Source: JBGCDD01 sp045105075 (lineage in GTDB: Bacteria; Pseudomonadota; Alphaproteobacteria; Rhodobacterales; Rhodobacteraceae). From it: 34,946 bases of DNA. A program made the translations under genes and the position numbers. The notes beneath the pieces are model-generated. The model made no database searches. It saw only the letters and a list, made by a program, of their open reading frames with translations, and was not told where the DNA came from. Shown in pieces: positions 1-7,838 of this stretch (the stretch's first letter is position 1; each line of letters begins with the position of its first letter). The stretch is taken from NCBI GenBank assembly GCA_045105075.1, contig JBGCDD010000033.1, positions 1 to 34,946 of the forward strand, read 5' to 3'.

Positions 1-705
1 CACCACCATGCCGACCTTTTTGGCACGGATCGGGCCTCGGCTGGTCTGCACGCCGGTGACCGCGCCGTTTTCAATGTCAATCCCGGTGACTTCGCAGTTT
101 TGCAACAAATCAACGCCGCGCTGATCGGCGCCGCGCGCAAAACCCCAGGCCACCGCATCATGGCGCGCCGTGCCGCCACGCGGATGGTAAAGCCCGCCAT
201 AAACCGGAAAGCGCACATTGTCGAAATCCAGGAAAGGCGCGTGTTTGCGCACCCCTTCACGATCAAGCAGAATGGCATCATCGCCCTGGCTGGCCATCAT
301 ATTGGCGCGCCGCGCCGCATAATCGCGCTGGCCGTCGGAATGAAACAGGTTGATGACCCCGCGCTGGGAATGCATCACGTTGTAATTCAGGCTGTCCTCC
401 AGCCCTTCCCACAGCTTCAGCGAATGCGAGTAAAATTCGGAATTGCCCGGCAGCGCATAATTGGCGCGCACAATGGTTGTGTTACGCCCGACATTGCCAC
501 CACCCAGATAGCCCTTTTCAAGCACCGCGATGTTGGTCAGGCCATGTTCCTGTGCAAGGTAAAACGCGGTTGCCAGACCATGCCCGCCGCCACCAATGAT
601 CAGGATATCATATTCGGCTTTCGGCTCGGGATCACGCCAGTGTGGCGTCCACCCTTTGTTGCCGGTCAGACCTTCTTTCAGAATTCTGAGGGCTGAAAAT
701 CGCAT
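1..705 (-). CDS. soxB: Sarcosine oxidase subunit beta, N-terminal part (3' end outside window)
   Basis: The minus strand from 705 to the window edge is open for 235 codons. The product starts MRFSALRILKEGLTG, then has the FAD-binding glycine-rich stretch IIGGGGHGLATAFYLA (about residues 36-51) and the GGGNVGRNTT segment that follows it in heterotetrameric sarcosine oxidases. RHDAVAWGFARGAD near residue 190 is also typical of this subunit. In the family, SoxBDAG oxidises sarcosine to glycine with C1 transfer to tetrahydrofolate; the beta subunit carries FAD and covalent FMN. The start ATG at 705 follows a GGAG-like ribosome site. The remaining subunits would lie to the left, outside the window. 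The family call is firm. Confidence 0.9.
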   Translation of the reverse strand, partial: MRFSALRILKEGLTGNKGWTPHWRDPEPKAEYDILIIGGGGHGLATAFYLAQEHGLTNIAVLEKGYLGGGNVGRNTTIVRANYALPGNSEFYSHSLKLWEGLEDSLNYNVMHSQRGVINLFHSDGQRDYAARRANMMASQGDDAILLDREGVRKHAPFLDFDNVRFPVYGGLYHPRGGTARHDAVAWGFARGADQRGVDLLQNCEVTGIDIENGAVTGVQTSRGPIRAKKVGMVV

Positions 706-1142
706 CGCACTCTCCACAAGACCGAGCGGACCGTAACCGCGCTTTGCAAGACGTTCAATCCCGTGTTCGAGGTTTGTTTTGACAGCGTAATACCGACAAA
801 AACGACGCCAAAAACAATTCACTCAAGGGAAGCGATTATACCCTTTGGGAAAATAGGTGCGGTTTCAGAGCACTGCGGGCTTTGGCTTGCGCCGCCGGGC
901 CGCACACAAAGCGCTTTGGCGCGCGAATGCCGCAAAGCGCGCACAATTGCGACATCGCGTGGGTTTAGGTTTGACGTCGATGAGGTTCGTCAAACGGCGA
1001 TGGATCCGACCCATGGACCGAGTCGCCCGGGTCAGGTTGACCCAGCGCACAGGTGGCGGAGTGATCCCCCCAGCGACATTTTGGAAGGATCACACAGTTT
1101 ATACAGCCCCGATCACATCAAATTGGACCCGCCTGGTTTGGC
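706..1142. other. Hairpin-rich intergenic region without a convincing gene
   Basis: These 437 bases lie between soxB and gdhA, both on the minus strand. Short ORFs occur on both strands, but none has a recognisable product or a good ribosome site. Three inverted repeats are visible: 911-918 with 933-940 (GCGCTTTG / CAAAGCGC), 969-976 with 988-995 (GTTTGACG / CGTCAAAC) and 1029-1034 with 1038-1043 (GGGTCA / TGACCC). None is followed by a clear T-run, so they are not textbook terminators. Confidence 0.5.
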
Positions 1143-2573
1143 TCACAAGCCTTTGGCGCGATAGCTGGATGCGACTTTTTCGATACTGACCAGATAGGCC
1201 GCTGTACGCAGATCCTTCACATCGTCACGTTCGTGCCAGATCGCGCGCATCGACTGATGGGCCGCGCGCATGGTGTCATCCAGCCCCGAACGCACCAGTT
1301 CCAGCTCGCCTGCGCCGCGCAGATAGCGCTGTTTGAACCCAGGCGACAGCGTCCAACCCAGCTCTTTGTCGCCGCTCAGACGTTCCAGTTCGTCCACCAC
1401 CAGCTGGTGGCGCGATTCTTCCTGACGCCGTCCCATCCGGCCAAACCGAATATGCGACAGGTTCTTGACCCACTCAAAGTAAGACACCGTGACGCCGCCC
1501 GCATTTGCATACATGTCAGGAATGATCACACAGCCCTTTTCACGCAGGATATCATCCGCCCCCGCGGTCACCGGACCATTGGCGGCCTCAATGATCAGCG
1601 GTGCTTTGATCCGGGCTGCGTTGGACAGGTTGATCACCCCCTCCAGCGCTGCGGGCACCAGAATATCGCAATCTTCTTCCAGCACGGCGGCACCTTCTGC
1701 CACATGGTTGGCATCCGGATACCCGGTCACACCGCCATGCCCCATGATCCAATTGCGCACCGCTTCGACATCCAGCCCCTTGGGATTGAACAGCGCACCA
1801 TCGCGCTCGATGATGCCGGTGATGATCGCACCGTCTTCTTCCGACAGGAACTTGGCCGCGTGATAGCCCACATTGCCCAGGCCCTGCACAATCACGCGCT
1901 TGCCCTCCAGCGTGCCGGTCATACCGGCCTTTTCCATATCGCGCGGATCACGGAAAAATTCCTGTAGCGCGTATTGCACACCGCGACCGGTCGCCTCGGT
2001 GCGCCCCTGAATGCCGCCCGCGTTGATCGGCTTGCCCGTCACACAGGCCGCCGAGTTGATATCGGTGGTGTTCATGCGCCGGTACTGATCAGCAATCCAG
2101 GCCATCTCACGCTCGCCCGTGCCCATATCAGGAGCCGGCACGTTCTGGGACGGGTGGATCAGATCGCGCTTGGCCCCCTCATAGGCAAAGCGGCGGGTGA
2201 TCAGTTCCAGCTCGTGCTCGTCATATTGGCGCGGATCGATCCGCAGCCCCCCCTTCGAGCCGCCAAACGGTGCCTCTACCAACGCGCATTTATAGGTCAT
2301 CAACGCCGCCAGCGCCTCGACCTCGTCCTGATTGACGCCCATCGCATAACGAATGCCGCCTTTGACCGGCTCCATATGTTCAGAGTGAACCGAGCGATAG
2401 CCAGTGAAGGTCTGGATCTGACCGCGCAACCGCACGCCGAAACGCACCGTATAGGTGGCATTGCAAACCCGGATCTTTTCCTCAAGCCCCGGTGGCAGGT
2501 CCATGAGCGCAACCGCCCGGTTGAACATCAGGTCCACACTCTCGCGAAAACTGGGTTCTTTGATCTGGCTCAT
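1143..2573 (-). CDS. gdhA: Glu/Leu/Phe/Val-type dehydrogenase, probably glutamate dehydrogenase
   Basis: This 476-residue enzyme would reductively aminate 2-oxoglutarate, or do the reverse, with NAD(P)H. The sequence shows the catalytic lysine region PFGGSKGGLRIDP (about residue 103 on), a PAPDMGT segment and the Rossmann motif GLGNVGYHAAKFL near residue 231. Its length is typical of the alphaproteobacterial branch, in which the C-terminus carries an extra helical tail. Substrate choice among glutamate, leucine, phenylalanine and valine cannot be settled from motifs alone; glutamate is the usual annotation. The start ATG at 2573 has AAGGGACA upstream. It stands alone on the minus strand upstream of soxB, with divergent Tad genes on its other side. 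Confidence 0.85.
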   Translation of the reverse strand: MSQIKEPSFRESVDLMFNRAVALMDLPPGLEEKIRVCNATYTVRFGVRLRGQIQTFTGYRSVHSEHMEPVKGGIRYAMGVNQDEVEALAALMTYKCALVEAPFGGSKGGLRIDPRQYDEHELELITRRFAYEGAKRDLIHPSQNVPAPDMGTGEREMAWIADQYRRMNTTDINSAACVTGKPINAGGIQGRTEATGRGVQYALQEFFRDPRDMEKAGMTGTLEGKRVIVQGLGNVGYHAAKFLSEEDGAIITGIIERDGALFNPKGLDVEAVRNWIMGHGGVTGYPDANHVAEGAAVLEEDCDILVPAALEGVINLSNAARIKAPLIIEAANGPVTAGADDILREKGCVIIPDMYANAGGVTVSYFEWVKNLSHIRFGRMGRRQEESRHQLVVDELERLSGDKELGWTLSPGFKQRYLRGAGELELVRSGLDDTMRAAHQSMRAIWHERDDVKDLRTAAYLVSIEKVASSYRAKGL

Positions 2574-2932
2574 GCTCTGTCCCTTTCACTGGCGACATTG
2601 TGTGGATCGTTTGACCCTCTTGCACTTAAGACTATGACGACTTGTTTAACTATTGCGACAATTTTAGGCATTTCATTTTCTCGCCCAGTTACGGCCTTGA
2701 TCGCCCGGTCATCGGTTCCGGAATGTGAACGCCCCTCGTCCCTGAAACAGCGGCGTTGTTCGTTGCCGGGAAACAAAGCCCTGGCTGAGGGCCAGATCGT
2801 GGCCAAATTAATGCCCTATTCCCTTTGTTTTGCTGGGTTCCTGCCCCATTTCGGACATGTTTGTGACCGAAAAAGGTGGCGTCAAAAAGTATAGTTCACA
2901 CGCCACCCTTGTACGGCGAAAGAGGTCAACAC
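2574..2932. other. Divergent intergenic region between gdhA and tadG-like gene
   Basis: These 359 bases must hold the promoters of gdhA (minus) and the Tad gene set (plus). I could not fix a -35/-10 pair with confidence. A short minus-strand ORF (2671 down to 2570) ends in an ATGA overlap with the gdhA start. It is treated as a possible leader in the findings, not as a gene. Confidence 0.5.
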
Positions 2933-4600
2933 ATGGCTCCGCAACACGCATCCTGCCCGGACTCCGCCCCCCGTTCCGCCCGCACCCGCAGGCCCCGGAT
3001 GAAAGATCTGGTACGCGCTTATGCACGTGAGGAAGACGGTTCGCTCCTGATTTTTGCGGTCTATGTCTTTGTGCTGATTCTCATGGTGGGCGGTATCGGC
3101 GTCGATCTGATGCGCTTCGAGCGCGACCGCGCCGATCTGCAATATACGCTGGACCGTGCCGTGCTGGCCGCCGCTGACCTTGACCAAACACTGGATCCGT
3201 CCGCCGTTGTGGCTGACTATCTCAGCAAAGCCGGCCTCGGTGACAGCCTGGCCAGTGTCAGCGTCTCCGAAGGTCTCGGCTTTCGCGCGGTGACCGCCTC
3301 TGCCACCGCAGAAGTGCGCACCCAGTTCATGCATATGACCGGCATTGATGTGCTCGACGCGCCAGCCACGTCGGCGGCCGAAGAACGCATTGACGGCATT
3401 GAGATTTCACTGGTTCTGGACGTGTCCGGCTCGATGAATTCAAACAGCCGTCTGACCAACCTGAAATCCGCCGGACGTGATTTCATCGACAACATGGTCG
3501 ACAACACCCAAGATGGTAAACTGTCCATCTCTATCATTCCCTACGCCACGCAAGTGTCGACGCCTGCTGCTTTTCTGGACGAGTTCAACGTGTCAGACGA
3601 GCACGAGTATTCAAATTGCGTGAACTTTGAAAGCAGCGACTTTTCCAACACCGGCATCAACACCGGCCAGGATCTGGAACGCACCATGCATTTCAGCCCC
3701 TGGGGCAATGGCGACGGGCGCGACAACAGCCCCAAAGAGCTTGTCAACTACCCGGTCTGCGACGATCGCACCTCGCGCGAGATGCTGATCATGCAAAAAG
3801 ACCGCAACACGTTGAAAAACTTCATCACCAACCTCAGCGCCTGGGGCAACACCTCGATCGATTTGGGCATGAAGTGGGGCACCGCCCTGCTGGACCAAAG
3901 CGTTCAGCCGGTGATCACAGAACTGATCTCGGACGGCCTGGTCTCCAGCGATTTCTCGCAGCGCCCCCACGCCTATGACAGCGATGAAACGCTGAAGGTC
4001 GTGGTGTTGATGACGGATGGACAGAACACGTCGCAATATTACATCGAAGACGACTTCCGCACCGGCGACTCTGACGTGTGGTGGAATGACGTACAGCAGC
4101 ACTATTCTGTCTATTATTCCGGCTACAGCGCCTACTTCTGGCCCCATACCGGCCAGTGGGCCGACCATCCCTATGGCCTGAACGGATACGGCTGTATCTG
4201 GAACAACGGCTGGAATTGCGGCAACCAGAACCAACCCGGTGAATCCGCCCGCCTGAGCTATGCGGATCTGTGGGCCTACACATCGCTGCAAGCCAACGTC
4301 GAGGACAACTACGAGCCCTGGATGAACGACAATCAGGCCTGGAACGAATGGTATTACGACGTGTATGGCTCGGTCGGTTCCTCGACCAAGAACTCACGCA
4401 CCAACTCGATCTGTTCGGCGGCCAAGGACCAAGGCATCATCGTCTTCACCATCGGCTTCGAGGCCCCTTCCTCTGGTCAAACGGTGCTGAAGAACTGCGC
4501 CAGCTCGGCCAGCCATTACTTTGACGTGGATGGATTGGAAATTTCGGACGCTTTTGTCTCGATCGCATCCTCGATCCGCAAACTGAGGCTGACACAATGA
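2933..4600 (+). CDS. TadG-like membrane-anchored von Willebrand factor A protein
   Basis: This 555-residue protein has a basic N-terminus and one membrane helix (about residues 38-58) followed by GVDLMRFERDRADLQ, the usual start of TadG-type proteins. A vWA domain follows, with the metal-binding MIDAS motif DVSGSMNS at residues 163-170 and a second element MTDGQNTSQ near 360. Most of the protein should face the periplasm. TadG-like proteins work with the Flp/Tad pilus machinery in adhesion. The start ATG at 2933 is chosen because AGAGG lies 7 bases upstream; a GTG at 2876 and an ATG at 3001 are in frame. The stop overlaps the next ATG (ATGA). About 120 residues inside the vWA domain are strikingly rich in Trp and Tyr (see findings). 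Confidence 0.8.
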   Translation: MAPQHASCPDSAPRSARTRRPRMKDLVRAYAREEDGSLLIFAVYVFVLILMVGGIGVDLMRFERDRADLQYTLDRAVLAAADLDQTLDPSAVVADYLSKAGLGDSLASVSVSEGLGFRAVTASATAEVRTQFMHMTGIDVLDAPATSAAEERIDGIEISLVLDVSGSMNSNSRLTNLKSAGRDFIDNMVDNTQDGKLSISIIPYATQVSTPAAFLDEFNVSDEHEYSNCVNFESSDFSNTGINTGQDLERTMHFSPWGNGDGRDNSPKELVNYPVCDDRTSREMLIMQKDRNTLKNFITNLSAWGNTSIDLGMKWGTALLDQSVQPVITELISDGLVSSDFSQRPHAYDSDETLKVVVLMTDGQNTSQYYIEDDFRTGDSDVWWNDVQQHYSVYYSGYSAYFWPHTGQWADHPYGLNGYGCIWNNGWNCGNQNQPGESARLSYADLWAYTSLQANVEDNYEPWMNDNQAWNEWYYDVYGSVGSSTKNSRTNSICSAAKDQGIIVFTIGFEAPSSGQTVLKNCASSASHYFDVDGLEISDAFVSIASSIRKLRLTQ

Positions 4601-5133
4601 TCAATCCCCTTGCCCTTCTGCCCAAGCGCTTTCGCAAATCCGAAGACGGCCACGCCACAGTTGAATTCGCCATCACCTTCCCATCGATGCTGTTTTTGCT
4701 GCTGTCGGGTGTCGAACTCGGAATGGTCACGCTGCACCACTCGATGCTCGAGCGGGCCATGGACATGACCGTGCGCGACATTCGCCTGGGCACGGGAACC
4801 GCACCGCAACATGACGAGATCAAAGATCTCATCTGCGAGCGGGCCGGCTTTATCGATGCCTGCGGCGAAAACCTGCGCCTCGAGATGATCCAGGTCGATC
4901 CACGTGATTGGTCCGACATCAACCCGAATGCAGACTGTACTGATCAATCCGAAGATGTCGCGCCTGTGCGGTCGTTTGTGAATGGTCAGGACAACGAGCT
5001 GATGGTGCTGCGGGCCTGTGCCAAAATCGATCCGGTCTTTCCAACCACCGGATTGGGCCAGAATTTTGTGAAAGACGGAGCCGGTCAGTATTCGCTGATC
5101 TCAATCTCCGCATTTGTTCAGGAACCGAGGTAA
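4597..5133 (+). CDS. TadE-like pseudopilin
   Basis: This 178-residue protein has the TadE signature: a short basic leader, then EDGHATVEFAITFPSMLF with the G-x-x-x-VEF pattern of prepilin-like signals and a single membrane helix at about residues 18-40. The rest is predicted extracytoplasmic and has several cysteines (in ICERAG, DACGEN, NADCTD and RACAK) that could form disulfides. TadE pseudopilins are processed by the prepilin peptidase TadV and help assemble Flp pili. Start and preceding stop overlap as ATGA, so it should be translationally coupled to the TadG-like gene. No pilin, ATPase or secretin gene lies next to it. Confidence 0.8.
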   Translation: MINPLALLPKRFRKSEDGHATVEFAITFPSMLFLLLSGVELGMVTLHHSMLERAMDMTVRDIRLGTGTAPQHDEIKDLICERAGFIDACGENLRLEMIQVDPRDWSDINPNADCTDQSEDVAPVRSFVNGQDNELMVLRACAKIDPVFPTTGLGQNFVKDGAGQYSLISISAFVQEPR

Positions 5134-5136
5134 GCC

Positions 5137-5691
5137 ATGTTGTCTCAGATGCTCAAAGCCCGCCTTTCTGCCTTTTGGCAAGACACCCGTGGCAATATCT
5201 CGGTCGAATTTGTTCTCGCCATGCCCATCCTGTTCTGGACCTTCATGGCCATTTACGTGTTCTTTGACGGATACCGTCAGAGTGCAATGAACCTCAAGGC
5301 CGCCTACACGATCAGCGACCTTGTCTCGCGGGAAACCGATCCGATCAATGACGACTATATCGACTCGATGCATGCAATGTTCAAATTGCTGACCCGGGCC
5401 ACGTCTCCCACCGCAATGCGCATCAGTGTGGTGCGTTGGGACGAAGATGCAGACCGCTATTTTGTGGATTGGTCAGCGGATCGCGGCTTTGGCTCAGAAC
5501 TGAACAACGCAACCGTCAGCGCTGTTGAGAGCAAATTACCCACAATGCCTGATGCAGAACGTGTGATCCTGGTCGAAACCACCAACACCTTCGTGCCACT
5601 TTATGGCGGGGTTGGAATGGACAACATCGATTTGGACAACTTCGTCTTCACCCGGCCGCGCTTTGCGCCTCAGGTGGTGTGGGAGTCCTGA
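5137..5691 (+). CDS. TadE/TadF-like pseudopilin
   Basis: This 184-residue protein starts with a basic leader and TRGNISVEFVLAMPILFW, again the G-x-x-x-VEF pseudopilin pattern plus one membrane helix (residues 20-44). The C-terminal part is hydrophilic and lacks other recognisable domains. It begins 3 bases after the stop of the TadE-like gene, so the three genes from 2933 to 5691 form one transcription unit. In Rhodobacteraceae such vWA/TadE/TadF trios often lie apart from the main tad locus. Its 3' end overlaps the convergent gene at 5670 by 22 bases. Confidence 0.75.
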   Translation: MLSQMLKARLSAFWQDTRGNISVEFVLAMPILFWTFMAIYVFFDGYRQSAMNLKAAYTISDLVSRETDPINDDYIDSMHAMFKLLTRATSPTAMRISVVRWDEDADRYFVDWSADRGFGSELNNATVSAVESKLPTMPDAERVILVETTNTFVPLYGGVGMDNIDLDNFVFTRPRFAPQVVWES

Positions 5692-6158
5692 TCGCGCTGC
5701 GCCAACATGGCGGAAATCGTATCTGACATGAACTTGGTTTGGGATTTGGCGGTCACTCCGCCAATCCCGACCCTGCGTCCCAAACGCCACCACAAGCCCG
5801 GACGCCACGTGCGCTCCGCGGCTTGTTGCGTTTTGATAAGAAACCCGTTGGACGGCTTGAACGCAAAAAACCCTGCATCAACCGACTGAATTTCGCTGAC
5901 TTTGGCAAGCACATGACCGGTATTGTCGCGCAATTCCGTTTCGGTCAATTCCAGAGTGTATTCGGTGGCCCGGCGCATCTTGTCCGCCATCCACAACGCA
6001 ACAATTCCTGTAACCAACAAAAAGATCTGCCAAACCAAGTCCGGCGGCGTCGCAAAGGCCACGTAAATCACCAACCCGCCGATGACAGCAAGCATGGCAA
6101 TCCCGATCCAACGCCGCGGGGCAGATGCCCGTACAACGGCTAGAACTTCATCCTCCAT
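5670..6158 (-). CDS. Small two-helix membrane protein, unknown function
   Basis: This 162-residue protein has two predicted membrane helices close together (about residues 18-36 and 42-58) and then a soluble tail of about 100 residues (TLELTETELRDNTGHVLA onwards) resembling a small PH-like or signalling tail. I do not recognise a named family. The ATG at 6158 is preferred over an upstream in-frame start at 6266 because GGGGAGA lies just upstream, and the extra N-terminal residues have no features of a conserved protein. It converges on the TadE/F-like gene with a 22-base overlap. Confidence 0.65.
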   Translation of the reverse strand: MEDEVLAVVRASAPRRWIGIAMLAVIGGLVIYVAFATPPDLVWQIFLLVTGIVALWMADKMRRATEYTLELTETELRDNTGHVLAKVSEIQSVDAGFFAFKPSNGFLIKTQQAAERTWRPGLWWRLGRRVGIGGVTAKSQTKFMSDTISAMLAQRDQDSHTT

Positions 6159-6247
6159 CCGTTTTCTCCCCAACACATCACATACAAAATTGGCGTCACT
6201 GCACGACTTATCTTGGATCACTGCGCAAAAACAGCCCAAAAGAAACA

Positions 6248-6367
6248 GGGGCGCTGCCCCCGCCACTCCTGCGGAGCGTCTCCCCCGGAGTTTATTTTGA
6301 AAGATGAAGAAGCCAAGTTTTGCGCTTCATCTTTCCAAGAAAACTCTGGGGTTTGGGGCAAAGCCCC
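6248..6367. repeat. Dispersed intergenic repeat, copy A (two units in inverted orientation)
   Basis: The left unit runs from a GGGGCGCTGCCCCC block (6248-6261) through TCCCCCGGAG to TTTGAAAGATGAAG (6296-6309). The right unit starts CTTCATCTTTCCAAGAAAAC (6325) and ends with GGGGCAAAGCCCC. The facing ends, 6296-6309 and 6325-6338, can pair over 14 bases with one mismatch. Related sequences occur near 15695, 26417 and 32161. It lies between two minus-strand genes and could end transcription of the DUF1203 gene. Confidence 0.7.
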
Positions 6368-6416
6368 AAGGCACGCGCGGCCCGAGCGCAAATCAAACAG
6401 AATGCGGCGCAGCCGT

Positions 6417-6884
6417 TCAGGCGCGTTTGGCACGCGCTGCGAAGCATCCTTGTTTTGCATTGTGGATGTCAACAAAACTGACTTCTGCGTCTTGAAACAG
6501 CAGCTTCAGCGCGTCGCTCAGAGTCGCGCCTTCAACAACATTGGCCTGTTTCATCAACCCATCTGTTCCGAAGCCACGTATCGACAGCAGACGACGCGAT
6601 AAGACGTCTGGAACCTCGCCAACGGTTGGTTTGGACTGATCCACTCCGGATCGAACATAAATAGCGTGACTTGCAGCGTAGGGAGTGGTCACGTTCAAAT
6701 GTTTGAAATTGAGTAAAATCAGCTCTTCCCCCACCTGAGCATCCGCCAAGCTGACACGGCACGGAAAGCCGGGGAATGCGTCAGCTTTGACGCGGCACGT
6801 GCCATTTTTTTGCAATTGCGCGTCACTCATTTCGAACAAAGGCGCGAAGGGCGCGGGGCTGAGGGCGTGGATCTGGAAGGTCAT
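6417..6884 (-). CDS. DUF1203 family protein
   Basis: This 155-residue protein matches the DUF1203 pattern: MTFQIHALSPAPFAPLFEMS at the start, then PGFPCRVSLADAQVGEELIL, where the PC-R-SL-DA-VGE series is the most conserved part, and a middle segment TPYAASHAIYVRSG. The biochemical role of the family is unknown. It is probably cytoplasmic, since no signal peptide or membrane segment is visible. It lies 83 bases downstream of the SDR gene on the same strand and may be read through from that operon. Confidence 0.75.
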   Translation of the reverse strand: MTFQIHALSPAPFAPLFEMSDAQLQKNGTCRVKADAFPGFPCRVSLADAQVGEELILLNFKHLNVTTPYAASHAIYVRSGVDQSKPTVGEVPDVLSRRLLSIRGFGTDGLMKQANVVEGATLSDALKLLFQDAEVSFVDIHNAKQGCFAARAKRA

Positions 6885-6967
6885 GTCAGGGTCTCCTTTT
6901 TGACGTCCGACATCTACCCTCCACCTGTCAGCTACCCCACCCGGAACATGCGCTTTGAGGACAGGCT

Positions 6968-7804
6968 TCAGGTCTTTTTGCTGTCATCCACGATGTCCAT
7001 ATTCGCCAACCCGCTGTTGCCCAGTTCAACCGCGGCGAACGGGCCACCGTGCAACATGTGTCCAGGATCTTGCGGATCCGAAACCGGTTCATTGGCCAAA
7101 ACCGAGTGCGCAAACTGCTCGGCATTGTCTTTCGGGCGATAGCCCAGAAACTGCGCCTGGGTGTTGTCAACTGGCGCGCGATCGTTGTTTGACACACCGT
7201 AAACGATGGAAAAGCCCGTCACAGGGGTGTCGATGCTGCGTGTTACCAGCTGGATCAGATCGTCGTAGGACAACCAGGATCCCAAAGCGCGCGCATTGTT
7301 GACCTGCGCGCAGGACAGAATGCGCATGTGAACGCTCTCAAGACCGCGTTTGTCCCAATACATACTGCCCAAATCTTCTGCAAAGCACTTAGCCAACCCG
7401 TAAAACGTGTCGGGGCGATGGGGCACAAAAGCATCAATGGCTTGAGATTTGGGATACATCCCCACAGCATGGATCGAGCTGGCATAGACGATGCGACGTA
7501 CGCCGTGACGGTAACCAGCTTCCCAGATGTTGTAGGCGCCAATGAAGTTGGGACCCAACAGGTCTTCAAACGGTGCCTCATCAACGATGGCCCCCATATG
7601 AACCACCATATCAGCGCCTTCCAGAACATTAGAAATCGCATCAAATTGGGCCAGATCCGCGCTCACATAACGCTCGCCGGGGTAAAGCGTGCCGATGTCT
7701 TCAACGATGTCGGTTGAAACCAGTTCTTCACACATCTGTGTCAAAGGTTCGCGCAAGTAAGATCCCAAACGACCTGCTGCCCCGGTAAGCACGAGTTTCT
7801 TCAT
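6968..7804 (-). CDS. NAD(P)-dependent epimerase/dehydratase-type SDR, uronate dehydrogenase-like
   Basis: This 278-residue extended short-chain dehydrogenase has the Rossmann motif LTGAAGRLGSYL at residues 4-15, the SSIHAVGMYP segment and the catalytic YxxxK in FYGLAKCFAED. The pattern and length fit uronate dehydrogenases (Udh), which oxidise glucuronate or galacturonate to the aldarolactone; related enzymes act on other sugars, so the substrate is inferred. The ATG at 7804 is chosen because the conserved domain begins there and AAGG lies upstream; the in-frame extension to 7852 is not conserved-looking. It starts 34 bases after the hyuB stop and should be the third gene of that operon. Confidence 0.75.
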   Translation of the reverse strand: MKKLVLTGAAGRLGSYLREPLTQMCEELVSTDIVEDIGTLYPGERYVSADLAQFDAISNVLEGADMVVHMGAIVDEAPFEDLLGPNFIGAYNIWEAGYRHGVRRIVYASSIHAVGMYPKSQAIDAFVPHRPDTFYGLAKCFAEDLGSMYWDKRGLESVHMRILSCAQVNNARALGSWLSYDDLIQLVTRSIDTPVTGFSIVYGVSNNDRAPVDNTQAQFLGYRPKDNAEQFAHSVLANEPVSDPQDPGHMLHGGPFAAVELGNSGLANMDIVDDSKKT

Positions 7805-7838
7805 GTTTTTTGCCTTTTTCAACGTTGGCCTTTGGCCT

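Noticed and set aside
763..1164. Overlapping ORFs in the gdhA-soxB gap
   Set aside because: No ribosome site, no family features, and overlapping frames on both strands; better explained as non-coding.
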